DNA of 11,685 bases from the NCBI GenBank assembly GCA_937915755.1, contig CALGGR010000330.1:1-11685 (forward strand). The letters are read 5' to 3'. The translations under genes and the position numbers were made by a program. Positions 1 to 7,673 of the stretch are shown here, piece after piece (positions within the stretch are counted from its first letter, which is position 1; each line of letters starts with the position of its first letter). The notes below the pieces were generated by a model. It was given only the letters and a program-made list of their open reading frames with translations, was not told where the DNA came from and did no database searches. The DNA comes from an uncultured Fretibacterium sp. GTDB taxonomy: Bacteria > Synergistota > Synergistia > Synergistales > Aminobacteriaceae.

Positions 1-23
1 ATATTTGATGCAATTTCAAATAT
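1..23 (-). repeat. AT-rich inverted repeat downstream of the leftmost gene
   Basis: Perfect 8-bp arms ATATTTGA (1-8) and TCAAATAT (16-23) enclose a 7-base loop. It lies just past the stop codon (31-33) of the leftmost minus-strand gene, so it could be a weak terminator hairpin. The stem has only two G:C-containing pairs and the following bases are outside the window, so the role is a guess. Confidence 0.25.
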
Positions 24-30
24 TTGTTCT

Positions 31-348
31 TTAATAATATCTCTTTATGATGTTGTTACTTTTATTTTTTGCCTGAAGAACTTTGCGTTCTTTTCGCTCT
101 TTGGATTTTTTAATTGTAGGGTATATACTTTTTAGAGTTGCTTTAAGAACTTCAAGAATTTTGTCATCAATTCCAGCTAACTCTTTTTCTTCAACCTCTT
201 TTCCCTCAACCCCGAAACGTATTATAGCCAAAGCGAATTTTTCAGCTATGTCTTCACCGTAAAAGTCTTTGGCATTCAGAATATAGTCGTAAAAAGTTTC
301 GTAGAACATGAAATCTGTTCTTTCTTGTGAATTTTCGATATTGTTCAT
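31..348 (-). CDS. DUF6291-like small phage/mobile-element protein (second of a tandem pair)
   Basis: Predicted 105-aa cytosolic protein. Residues 12-90 follow the pattern I associate with DUF6291-like proteins of clostridial phages and integrative elements: an aromatic FMFYETFYDYI start, a helical AEKFALAIIRFG segment, a VLKATLKSIYPTI segment and a basic KKSKERKERK end. The family has no established function that I know of; it usually sits near replication or initiation genes. The ATG at 348 follows the stop of the upstream paralogue by five bases, so the two are probably cotranscribed. The nearest Shine-Dalgarno-like stretch (GAGG) is about 15 bases away, which is far, so translation may rely on reinitiation. 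The protein is short for the family and ends soon after the basic segment. Confidence 0.6.
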   Translation of the reverse strand: MNNIENSQERTDFMFYETFYDYILNAKDFYGEDIAEKFALAIIRFGVEGKEVEEKELAGIDDKILEVLKATLKSIYPTIKKSKERKERKVLQAKNKSNNIIKRYY

Positions 349-353
349 AATTA

Positions 354-881
354 TTAAAATTGCCTCGTTAATCCTTCTCCCCTTGAACGTCTGGGGGTAT
401 TGTTAGGAGTATTGTTTTGTTGTTGCATTTTAGCTTTTTGTATTGATTGAATTGTTGCTTGAGGTAGTACAAATTGAATTGCTGCTTGTATATCAAGAAT
501 ATCTTGACTTCCGGCTTTAATAAAGAGCCTTTTTAGTGCCTTTATACCTTCTTCCCTATCGGCAAAAGGGAATTTTCTTAGAAGAGCGATATAGTTATTA
601 ATTGTTTGCTTGTTTCTGTATCTTCTCTTTTGAATATCAATTCTATCTTTAATGGGTCTTAAAACCATGTCTATTGTTTTTTGCTCTTCCTGTTCTGGGG
701 ATATAACTTCTTCTGTTATGTCCAGTCCGTATTGAATTATTTTCATAGCTATTTTACCTTTTTTCTCTTCACTAAAGCAATCAATAGCGTCTAAGAAGGA
801 AGCACGGAACAAAAAAGCCTTGCGTTCTCTTTGGGGACTTTTCAACTCCTGTGTTGCTGTATTGTTAATTACTTCTTCCAT
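354..881 (-). CDS. DUF6291-like phage/mobile-element protein (first of a tandem pair)
   Basis: Predicted 175-aa cytosolic protein with no membrane segment. Residues 20-92 align by eye with the neighbouring 105-aa protein: RKAFLFRASFLDAI, KGKIAMKIIQYGL, a VLRPIKDRID segment, then KRRYRNK. This is the DUF6291-like pattern. The C-terminal half adds a helical region and ends in a Gln/Asn/Pro/Arg-rich, probably disordered tail (about 152-175). The ATG at 881 is preceded by AAGGAG eight bases away, so the start is well supported. Function is unknown; relatives sit in prophage and integrative-element replication regions, which fits the ParB-like gene transcribed divergently 126 bp away. Confidence 0.65.
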   Translation of the reverse strand: MEEVINNTATQELKSPQRERKAFLFRASFLDAIDCFSEEKKGKIAMKIIQYGLDITEEVISPEQEEQKTIDMVLRPIKDRIDIQKRRYRNKQTINNYIALLRKFPFADREEGIKALKRLFIKAGSQDILDIQAAIQFVLPQATIQSIQKAKMQQQNNTPNNTPRRSRGEGLTRQF

Positions 882-940
882 ACATTAGTCTCCTTATCGT
901 TTTATTTATTTTATGGAATTATACACTTTTTTACCCCTTA

Positions 941-979
941 TTGAAACACGCTTGAGTGTGGTATTATATTTTCTATAAA
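941..979 (+). promoter_or_regulatory. candidate promoter(s) of the ParB-like gene
   Basis: Two overlapping sigma-A-like pairs are visible: TTGAAA (941-946) with TTATAT (964-969), spacer 17; and TTGAGT (952-957) with TATAAA (974-979), spacer 16. Short arms ACAC and GTGT flank GCTTGA inside the first spacer and could be a small operator. The gene's ribosome binding site AAAGGAG is at 990-996, 11 bases before the ATG. Confidence 0.45.
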
Positions 980-1007
980 AATTTATCAGAAAGGAGTTAC
1001 TAATTAA

Positions 1008-2114
1008 ATGTTTTCTGAAGACATTGTAATTGACAAGGAATTTGAGCAGTTAATACCGCCTCTGACAGAAGAGGAATATAAAGGTCTTGAGGCAAGTATA
1101 TTAGCGGAAGGTTGCCGAGACCCTCTTGTTACATGGCATGTTCTTGGTGAAATTCTTATTGATGGTCATAATCGTTATAAAATCTGTACTAAGCATAATA
1201 TACCTTTTACTACTGTTCGTAAAGATTTTGCTTCTCGTGATGAAGCCTTGTTATGGATAATGCGTAATCAGCTTTCCCGACGTAATCTTTCCGATATTCA
1301 GCGAGTGGAGTTAGTACGTAAATGTGAAGATGCTGTAAAGTCTCAAGCGAAAAAGAGACAAATTTCTGGTCTTGTTCATCAAGAGGATACCGTTGTGGAA
1401 AATTTGCCACAACGAGAAGAGACAGAACGGATTGGTACAAAATCAAGAGATGAACTCGGAGCAATGGCCGGAGTGTCAGGCAAAACCTATGAACACGCTA
1501 CAGATGTTCTTGATAACGCTTCTACCCCTGTTGTTAATGCTGTGCGTAATAAGGAACTTTCAATCAATTCTGCATATGAAGTTACGAAACTGCCACAAGA
1601 GGAACAAGCTGAAATTACCGAGCGTATCGAACAAGGAGAAAATCCTAAAAAAGTTGTGAGTGAAATAAAGAAACGCGGTAAGACACGGAAGGTAAAGTCT
1701 CAAAATGATATTCAGGATAAGGATACTGAAACTGAAATTGAAACTCATTCAGAAAAATATAATGTTATATCTTTGAATTTAGGAACGGATTATAGTCATG
1801 CTACTCTTGCGAAGTTACCTGTGAAGAAGTTAGCTGAAGAAGATTGCGCTTTATTTTTATGGTGTCGCTATGATATGTTACAGGACGTATTTAAATCTCC
1901 GATTTGGGAAAAATGGGGATTTGAGTATAAGACAGTTGCTTTTTTATTGATGAAATCTGATATGGAGCGTGAACTTTGTATTCTCGCTACTCGTGGTAAC
2001 TTTGTACTTAATGATAGTTCCTTGCCGAAAGTTATAGATAATATTTCAGGTAAGGAGTTCAAGGATTTTATACAAGAACTTGTTGGAGATATTCAAGTAT
2101 TTGAATTATCTTAA
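1008..2114 (+). CDS. ParB-like DNA-binding protein fused to a degenerate MT-A70 methyltransferase domain
   Basis: Predicted 368-aa protein. Residues 5-100 are a ParB/Srx-type domain, with GCRDPLVTW at 35-43, IDGHNRY at 51-57 and the NQLSRRNLSDIQR stretch at 87-99. Residues 146-170 (SRDELGAMAGVSGKTYEHA) are a helix-turn-helix of the KorB/ParB kind. A basic, acidic-ended linker (about 215-248) leads to residues 251-368, which resemble an MT-A70 N6-adenine methyltransferase: YNVI, LPVKKLAEEDCALFLW, WGFEYKTVAFL, ELCILATRGN, and a final VFEL. The expected DPPW after the first strand is replaced by NLGT, and the usual GxGYWxR segment before ELCILATRG is missing. The domain therefore looks catalytically dead but is still in frame. 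The start is supported by AAAGGAG. I infer a DNA-binding role in replication, partition or regulation of an element; ParB activity itself is unproven. Confidence 0.85.
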   Translation: MFSEDIVIDKEFEQLIPPLTEEEYKGLEASILAEGCRDPLVTWHVLGEILIDGHNRYKICTKHNIPFTTVRKDFASRDEALLWIMRNQLSRRNLSDIQRVELVRKCEDAVKSQAKKRQISGLVHQEDTVVENLPQREETERIGTKSRDELGAMAGVSGKTYEHATDVLDNASTPVVNAVRNKELSINSAYEVTKLPQEEQAEITERIEQGENPKKVVSEIKKRGKTRKVKSQNDIQDKDTETEIETHSEKYNVISLNLGTDYSHATLAKLPVKKLAEEDCALFLWCRYDMLQDVFKSPIWEKWGFEYKTVAFLLMKSDMERELCILATRGNFVLNDSSLPKVIDNISGKEFKDFIQELVGDIQVFELS

Positions 2115-2212
2115 CTCAAATTTTCAAGCATAGACACTCTCGTTAGTTTTTTGATTTTTGACTGTCTGTTGCTTTGCTTAAAATTGCCTATATAAATGGT
2201 GTTAATAGTGTA

Positions 2213-3757
2213 TTAGAAGTCAAGTAGCTCATACTCTCTTTCGTAGTGTGCGTAAATGGCTTTCTTTACTAAATCAGGAATAAAGGTATTACCTATAAGG
2301 CAGACAGAGTAATTTTTACTCACTAACTCCTTGACCTTTTTGATAGCTGAAAAGTTATTGTTGTCATTCATGATAATTTTGTACAATTCTTGTGTTTCTT
2401 TTTCGGAGTATTCACCCAGTTTGATTTTTTTGTAAGTTTGATAAGCAATCATGGCGTAATCGTATATTGTTATATGAACCTCCCCGAAGAAATACACAGT
2501 AGGTTCGTCAATATCATATAGGTCATTATATAATCGCTCTAATATTTTTTTGCATTCTTCCTCTGTTATTTCGTGTCTCCTGAGTTTTTCAAAGGTTTCG
2601 TACAGAGTGATGGAGCCGTAATCTTCTAGTAAGAGATAGAAGTTTGCGTGAGAATTTTTGACGCTTTCAAAATCTGCTGTAGATATAAGTCTATCGAGAA
2701 GCTCTGTAGTTTTAGCCTTATCCTCTTTGCGCTCATCTCTTTTCTGGTATGCCTGAAGGAGTGCGTTGCGGAAGTTTTGCAAATCCGTTTTCAAGTTCAC
2801 AGATGAAAGTATATCTTCATATCTTTCATTCTTTATGATGATAGCGTCAGCGTAAGACTGAAATACCCGTACTTTGTATTCGTCTATACTGTTTTTACAG
2901 ACTATGAAGCTGGCTGAAGATTTAGCTCCACGCTCATCTACGACTGTCATTTGTACGCCCTTTTTGCCTTGCTTTCTTTTCATGCGTTTAATCCTGTGAA
3001 TGGTCTCGATGATTTTAATCATACGTTCACTTTCAAAAGGTAAGTCGTAAATGAGGACAGAGGCATATTGATTGAAATACATTATATTTTCGTTCCCATG
3101 ACCTTTTAAGATTAGGACATCACGATAATTTAGAGTTATGTCTATTTCATCATGCTCTTTTCTATCGGCTTCGGAAATTTTATAGACATTGGTGATTTTC
3201 AGTTTTTCCCCCGCTTGCAAGAACAAGTTGTAAAGTCTATCTATGGTTTCATCGCTTTCACAGAGTACGATTAGGCTCTCTTTTGGAGGCCGAAAATTAA
3301 AAGGTGAGGGTACTGAATTTATTACAATATCGTCTTTGAGTAAAAATTCAGTGTACTCCCAGTTATCACTATCGTTGTGTTCTTCAGGTTGTCCATAGAA
3401 AAGTTCGTATAAACTGTCGAACCATTCAGAAATTCTATTATCATAGCTAAATTCAGAAGGTGAGAACGGTGAAGGTTTAGATTTTTTATCCTTACTGCTT
3501 GGTTCTCTTTCTACCAATCTTTTTCTTGTGAGTTTATCCGTGAGGTTTTGAAGGGCATGTATTCTTGATAAAAGCTCGTCATCTGATAGATCAGCGCAAC
3601 CCGAAAGAAGATTTAAGTATGCAGAATAATTGTCATAATTCATTTGCGTAAAGTTGGTATGAACGTAAAATTCTGGCTCTGCTGGCTGTATGTTTGCTTG
3701 TTTAGCTCTTTCAGCTAAAAACGATTTATATTTTTGGTCAAATTCAGCTTTTGTCAT
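2213..3757 (-). CDS. unrecognised 514-aa protein with a helicase C-lobe-like segment, coupled to a serine recombinase
   Basis: I do not recognise this protein as a named family. Residues 1-150 are polar with a Ser/Pro/Lys-rich stretch (86-103). Residues 160-300 look like the C-terminal RecA lobe of an SF2/SNF2 helicase. SLIVLCESDETIDRLYNLF matches the first strand-helix, DVLILKGHGNEN is a motif IV/V-like strand, and ASVLIYDLPFESERMIKII followed by ETIHRIKRMKR resembles the motif V-VI region that normally reads like GRIHRIGQ. FIVCKNSIDE then matches the usual strand after motif VI. No Walker A or DEAD/DEXH lobe is present, and the motif VI arginine pattern is altered, so ATPase activity is doubtful. 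Residues 325-514 are helical with many charged residues. The ATG overlaps the recombinase 3' end by 14 bases and is preceded by AGAGAGGAAC, indicating translational coupling. Confidence 0.7.
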   Translation of the reverse strand: MTKAEFDQKYKSFLAERAKQANIQPAEPEFYVHTNFTQMNYDNYSAYLNLLSGCADLSDDELLSRIHALQNLTDKLTRKRLVEREPSSKDKKSKPSPFSPSEFSYDNRISEWFDSLYELFYGQPEEHNDSDNWEYTEFLLKDDIVINSVPSPFNFRPPKESLIVLCESDETIDRLYNLFLQAGEKLKITNVYKISEADRKEHDEIDITLNYRDVLILKGHGNENIMYFNQYASVLIYDLPFESERMIKIIETIHRIKRMKRKQGKKGVQMTVVDERGAKSSASFIVCKNSIDEYKVRVFQSYADAIIIKNERYEDILSSVNLKTDLQNFRNALLQAYQKRDERKEDKAKTTELLDRLISTADFESVKNSHANFYLLLEDYGSITLYETFEKLRRHEITEEECKKILERLYNDLYDIDEPTVYFFGEVHITIYDYAMIAYQTYKKIKLGEYSEKETQELYKIIMNDNNNFSAIKKVKELVSKNYSVCLIGNTFIPDLVKKAIYAHYEREYELLDF

Positions 3758-4514
3758 CGTTTAGTTCCTCTCTCAATTCCCTTTTATACTTGTAATAAGC
3801 GTTATGCCCTATGTGTAATTTAGGGTCAGGGTTTCCGTTAATAATAGCCTTTACTTCATCGTCTGTGTTTGTTCCGTTAAAATCTCTGCTGTATTTCAAA
3901 ATCATCTCCTTAATCGGTGTAGCTTTCTTTACTTTCAATTTGCGTCCAGCTTTCTGGCCTATTTGCTTTCCGTTCCGTCTAGCGGTTTCAATGCCTTCAC
4001 GAGTTCTCTGGTGCAGGTCGTCAACTTCTTTCTGAGACTGAATGAAGACAAGCTGAATTTGTTTCTCCGCTAAGGCTAGTATGTAATTGTTCAGAGCTTC
4101 AAGAATTGCATTCATAAGCGCGTCCGTAGCTTTATCTCCGCTTTGAACAGACACATTAAGCCTCTGACGTTCCAGTTCGTTTTTATAAACGTCTGTATCA
4201 ATGTGATGTTCCTTCAGGAATACTAAATTTATTCCTCTGTCATACAGACTTTTATAGAGAGCAAAGCCTTCATCGGCGTTACGGCTCATTCTTGAAACGC
4301 TATCAAACACGATAGTATCTCCAGCCTGTACAGACCTTAAAATCTTGTCAAGTTCCTTGCGCCCCTGATACTTAGTACCTGTGAAAATCTCCTTGATGAT
4401 TATGGCGTTAGGATATTCTTGCAAGATGTTTCGTTCCTGACGGTCTATATTCTGCTTCACTGTGCTAATACGACAATAACCGTAGATTTTATTCAAGTTA
4501 AAAGCCCCTTTCAT
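3744..4514 (-). CDS. small serine recombinase (resolvase/invertase family)
   Basis: About 256 aa. The N-terminal resolvase domain has IYGYCRIST with the catalytic serine at residue 17 (ATG at 4514). It continues with the ERQxxNIL pattern, the GDTIVFDSVSRMSRN block with its conserved arginines, and LVFLKEHHIDT. A long helix (AEKQIQLVFIQSQKEVDDL) leads to RTREGIETARRNGKQIG, and a C-terminal DNA-binding part ends in YYKYKRELREEL. This architecture is common in resolvases of Firmicutes plasmids and phages. An in-frame ATG exists at 4544, but it has no Shine-Dalgarno and sits at the probable transcription start. The ATG at 4514 has AAAAGAG close upstream and places IYGYCRIST near the N terminus as in relatives, so I prefer it. 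It overlaps the downstream 514-aa gene. Likely role: resolution of multimers or inversion/integration of an element; no crossover site was identified. Confidence 0.92.
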   Translation of the reverse strand: MKGAFNLNKIYGYCRISTVKQNIDRQERNILQEYPNAIIIKEIFTGTKYQGRKELDKILRSVQAGDTIVFDSVSRMSRNADEGFALYKSLYDRGINLVFLKEHHIDTDVYKNELERQRLNVSVQSGDKATDALMNAILEALNNYILALAEKQIQLVFIQSQKEVDDLHQRTREGIETARRNGKQIGQKAGRKLKVKKATPIKEMILKYSRDFNGTNTDDEVKAIINGNPDPKLHIGHNAYYKYKRELREELNDDKS

Positions 4515-4548
4515 CACTCTTTTAACGGTCGTTAGTTTCAACATAAAT

Positions 4549-4577
4549 ATTTTATACCGCTTTAAGATAAATCACAA
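4549..4577 (-). promoter_or_regulatory. candidate promoter of the resolvase gene
   Basis: On the minus strand TTGTGA (4572-4577) and TAAAAT (4549-4554) are separated by 17 bases; a shifted -10 TATAAA (4551-4556) is also possible. Transcription would begin around 4541-4544, on top of the upstream in-frame ATG, which supports the ATG at 4514 as the true start. This separates the resolvase unit from the DUF262 operon upstream. Confidence 0.45.
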
Positions 4578-4633
4578 CGCCTAAAATAGAACTTTTAACA
4601 GAATGAATATCAACGTTAAATCTAACAGACTAA

Positions 4634-7060
4634 CTAGAGATTTTCGTAGTAGTCCCGAATATACTCCGCCATGAGTTTCCTTCGCCTTTCAAGGAACTCT
4701 TGATATTGAGAAAACTGCATGTCCATAAATTCTACAGGTACGCAATTCTCGGCCAAGTTTGCCTCTAAGTCCGCAATGTCCGATATTCCGCTGTAATATG
4801 CTTTTCCCTGTGAAATCATATCTCTTGCCTTCGACATGTAACTTAACGGCGATTTGTCTTTGATTTTGATATTCACCTCTGACTGCGTATAAACGTAGTT
4901 AGCAATCTGGTTATAATCCCTGCGACTTGTGATTTTGTTATCCTGCAAATATTTCTTCGGGAACAGGTGATGAATATCGCCTCTCATTTCTATTAACTCA
5001 CAGACGGTTAATGTCTTTGACAGAAAGCCTCTAGCCCCTTTTTTGACTTGAGCCATAAGAAACACAAGGAAGGAAGGACTGCTTGATGAGGAGGTTTCGA
5101 GGTTGGTTATTAAGACATTATTCCAGAATGCACTTGATAATTCTCCTGCTTCTGTGTCCGCTAAAAATTTCACAGGGTCTTGTTCAGTGAATTTCTTAAT
5201 GTCGCTTTCTATCGTTGAATCAGCAGAACCAGAATAGCGTCCTGTAAGTATCGACAGCACTATCCAACGGCGCACAATATTTTCTATCAATGAGGCTTCC
5301 AGTTTCTTAGCCTTCAAGGACAGATATAAAATATACCCGAAGTTTAGGACATTTTGCGAACGTATCATGTCAACAGAGACAATACCCACAGAATGAAGTA
5401 TCATCAGGTATCTCTCAAAATTCGTCTGGTTCACAAAGGCTTCAACTCCAGCACGGAGCATTTTGAATGAATTTTCTTCTACGTCCTGAGAGTAAATCCG
5501 CTTCTCAAAATCACGCCCTGATAACAGACTTACTAAGTCCGAGAGTTTGCCCCTGTGAAACATATGAGTAAAAGAAACTCGGAGAACGTCTACATAACTC
5601 GGAACGTAAATGTTATCCTGCTGATTTACAGCCCAGTCAATTTTTTTCCGAGCGTCAGACTTCGCAAAAATCGTGTCGTTTTTCAGTATCGTATCGTAAT
5701 CTGAAGGCGACTTCATGAAGTGGCAGAAGTAATCTATCATCTTGCGCATTTCGTTACCGCCGTAGTTAGTATCCGATGAAATCTTCGACATCGCAAAGTC
5801 CGCCTGTGATAATGAAACTCCCTGCGAGTTTATGCGAATAAATATCTCCGTAACCTCGTCAATATCAAGATTGCTGTCTAATTCGGTTATTCCGATATTC
5901 ACTCCCTTAACTGCTATCAGCTTCGTAATTTTCTGGCTGACCTCTGCCTCTTTGCCTGTTATGCCGTTCGCCTTGCAGTAGTCCATAGTGAACGAGAATA
6001 AATTGAAGTCTGACGCAAAGACTTTTGAAATGTCATCTATCCACGCTGAATTTTTCGCTATAGCTGGGTTCAGAACTTCAAACCGCTCTTCTAATGGATT
6101 GAACGAGATTTGAATTGTCTTCTTGGCATAATTTGAATCGACGACTTCATCACCTAATATAGCCGCTTTAAGTGCTATCGTTCTCTGCTGGCCGTCTATC
6201 AATATCCGCTTGCCTTTGGACACTCCGCCGTTCTTTAATTTCGTATCAGGATTTCTCCACAGAATTATGTAACCTATTGGATAACCCTTATACAACGAAT
6301 CCATTAGATCACGCACCCTCACTGCTTCCCATACAAAGGGACGCTGAATTTCAGGTATCGCTACTTCATCTTGTCTGAGCCAAGATATTATGTTCTCCAC
6401 AGAAGCGTTATACACGCTGAACGATGATGACATTTCTACTTTTCCTTTCTTGTCAGAATAATTTTTTTTTAAGCCCTCTTCATGAAGTCTCTTTAAGTAC
6501 GTCCGTCTAAAACTCTCAAAGTCATAACGGTTCAAAGGTAGGAACGGTATCAAGGTTACCGCATAATCGGAGTAAAGCAGAAACACAAAGATGACGTTCT
6601 CTATCAGCGCATAACGCAGAAATTCAGTAAAATATTTCTTGTGAAATTTATAGTCATTCCATTTGTTCGTCAGAATTATTACGGCTTTGCGGTCTTCTGG
6701 CTCATAATTATTTAATACAAGCTCACAGTGCCTTAATGCCTCGTCTAAAACAGGGTCTAAGTTTGAACGCTCCGCACAGACACCGAAAAAATCACGGTAA
6801 ATATCATTCGTAGGCTCTCCAAATGGATATGTATTTATCCCAGACAGACCAGAAGAATTTTTATCACCTAAGAAGGTTTCTATCCTCTTGCTGTACGTTC
6901 CTTCGTACTCTGAAAATATCTTCCTGATAACACCATAAATCTGTTCAGATACTCCGCCTAACTCTAATTTAGTAAGTTCGGGCGGAAATTCGTCATTTCT
7001 AGCTCCTTGAAAATGTCTCAAGAAATCACGATTTATTTCTAGCAATAATTCTTCTGTCAT
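4634..7060 (-). CDS. DUF262-DUF1524 (GmrSD/SspE-like) nuclease fused to an N-terminal alpha/beta domain
   Basis: An 808-aa open frame from the ATG at 7060; an ATG at 7105 is less likely because GAAGAGGAG precedes 7060. Numbering from 7105: residues 16-224 are an unrecognised alpha/beta domain, with RKAVIILTNKW and VIFVFLLYS strands around a helix, vaguely von Willebrand A-like but with no DxSxS seen. Residues 225-823 are a full-size DUF262-DUF1524 protein. The DUF262 part has IPEIQRPFVWE (250-260), the DGQQRT signature (304-309) and RINSQGVSLSQADF (424-437). The C-terminal DUF1524 His-Me finger has DIHHLFPKKYL (710-720) and an NQIANYVYTQSEVNIKI tail (732-748). Known relatives use DUF262 to bind or hydrolyse nucleotides and DUF1524 to cut DNA, often modified phage DNA; I infer a type IV-like restriction effector. 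Met225 (ATG at 6433) has its own ribosome binding site, and an A9 tract lies just upstream, so this may be two genes. It starts one base after the membrane-protein gene's stop. Confidence 0.88.
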   Translation of the reverse strand: MTEELLLEINRDFLRHFQGARNDEFPPELTKLELGGVSEQIYGVIRKIFSEYEGTYSKRIETFLGDKNSSGLSGINTYPFGEPTNDIYRDFFGVCAERSNLDPVLDEALRHCELVLNNYEPEDRKAVIILTNKWNDYKFHKKYFTEFLRYALIENVIFVFLLYSDYAVTLIPFLPLNRYDFESFRRTYLKRLHEEGLKKNYSDKKGKVEMSSSFSVYNASVENIISWLRQDEVAIPEIQRPFVWEAVRVRDLMDSLYKGYPIGYIILWRNPDTKLKNGGVSKGKRILIDGQQRTIALKAAILGDEVVDSNYAKKTIQISFNPLEERFEVLNPAIAKNSAWIDDISKVFASDFNLFSFTMDYCKANGITGKEAEVSQKITKLIAVKGVNIGITELDSNLDIDEVTEIFIRINSQGVSLSQADFAMSKISSDTNYGGNEMRKMIDYFCHFMKSPSDYDTILKNDTIFAKSDARKKIDWAVNQQDNIYVPSYVDVLRVSFTHMFHRGKLSDLVSLLSGRDFEKRIYSQDVEENSFKMLRAGVEAFVNQTNFERYLMILHSVGIVSVDMIRSQNVLNFGYILYLSLKAKKLEASLIENIVRRWIVLSILTGRYSGSADSTIESDIKKFTEQDPVKFLADTEAGELSSAFWNNVLITNLETSSSSSPSFLVFLMAQVKKGARGFLSKTLTVCELIEMRGDIHHLFPKKYLQDNKITSRRDYNQIANYVYTQSEVNIKIKDKSPLSYMSKARDMISQGKAYYSGISDIADLEANLAENCVPVEFMDMQFSQYQEFLERRRKLMAEYIRDYYENL
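6434..6452 (-). promoter_or_regulatory. internal ribosome binding site in front of the DUF262 start (Met225)
   Basis: Directly before the internal ATG (6431-6433) the minus strand reads AAGAAAGGAAAAG, putting AGGA nine bases from the ATG. This is the layout of a genuine gene start. It would give a stand-alone 599-aa DUF262-DUF1524 protein beginning MSSSFSVYNAS, just before the DUF262 domain begins. Confidence 0.6.
6462..6470 (-). other. A9 homopolymer (slippage-prone) between the alpha/beta domain and the DUF262 gene
   Basis: The sense strand has nine consecutive A residues, read TTA AAA AAA AAT. With nine A the frame is open through to the DUF262 domain. With eight A the upstream frame ends at TAG two bases before the DUF262 ATG; with ten A it ends at TGA shortly before it. 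Runs of nine A are known sites of transcriptional slippage and of indel mutation. Confidence 0.75.
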
Positions 7061-7061
7061 G

Positions 7062-7634
7062 TTAGCGTCTCCTCTTCTTGCCAGAATTTTGACTAGCTGA
7101 AACAATTAGGACAAGTATTAAGAGAAAAAGGTTAAATATAGCCCATAGACTAGCAACAGCGGCTACTGGATGCTCAGGTGCTTCGTCAGAATATACTTGA
7201 ACAGCTATCCAAATTGAAATTAACACATTAGCAATAGCTAATAATACGAAAAGAGGAGGGATAGGGAACTTCATAGCAACTCCATTAAGGACAGCAACAA
7301 CTGAAGAAGTACCCGGAGCAAGGATAGCACAAACATACTCAAAGATACCCGGCTTTCCAAACCCTGAAAGACCAACATTAGAAAATATAAATCCCCAAAG
7401 AAGAGAGCAAACCAAAATCAGGCCAGAATAGAAACTAATCCAATATAACTTGGGTATTTGGGGTAATACAACTTGCGTGGGAACATTAGCAACTGGGGTA
7501 ACTTTCTTATCAGCCTTACTAGCCTTCACACCAGACTTAGCCAACTTAGTTTTTCTAGTTCGGCTCTTCGTTACCGTCTTAGTTCCTACACCTACATTAA
7601 CACTCGGCTCTAGTACTATTTCCTTTACTGGCAA
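7062..7634 (-). CDS. small integral membrane protein in the DUF262 operon
   Basis: Predicted 190-aa protein starting with TTG at 7634; the strong AGAGGGAGAG stretch about nine bases upstream supports this start, and a nearby ATG is out of frame. Residues 1-60 are basic and Ala/Thr/Val-rich, probably cytosolic and disordered. Hydrophobic segments follow at about 64-85, 97-120 (weak), 126-148 and 156-180, and the protein ends in KKRRR. The charge distribution puts both ends inside, with four membrane passes. I recognise no family and see no catalytic motif. The stop codon is one base from the ATG of the DUF262 fusion gene, so they are surely cotranscribed and probably act together. The protein could anchor the nuclease at the membrane or sense/execute a membrane effect; this is inference from position only. 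Confidence 0.75.
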   Translation of the reverse strand: MPVKEIVLEPSVNVGVGTKTVTKSRTRKTKLAKSGVKASKADKKVTPVANVPTQVVLPQIPKLYWISFYSGLILVCSLLWGFIFSNVGLSGFGKPGIFEYVCAILAPGTSSVVAVLNGVAMKFPIPPLFVLLAIANVLISIWIAVQVYSDEAPEHPVAAVASLWAIFNLFLLILVLIVSASQNSGKKRRR

Positions 7635-7673
7635 AACTCATCTCTCCCTCTTCATGACATCTACAGCCGAAAA

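Noticed and set aside
2115..2212. Bidirectional terminator between the convergent ParB-like and 514-aa genes
   Set aside because: T-rich stretches are present (around 2148-2160), but I could not find a stem with convincing pairing before them.
16..4544. CRISPR arrays, tRNA or rRNA genes, and insertion-sequence terminal repeats across the window
   Set aside because: I looked for regularly spaced repeats, cloverleaf-like segments and matching terminal repeats and found none that I could support by eye.
6434..7060. Confident von Willebrand A assignment for the N-terminal domain of the DUF262 fusion
   Set aside because: Strand-helix-strand pattern with IILTNKW is suggestive, but the MIDAS DxSxS motif is absent, so I left the domain unnamed.
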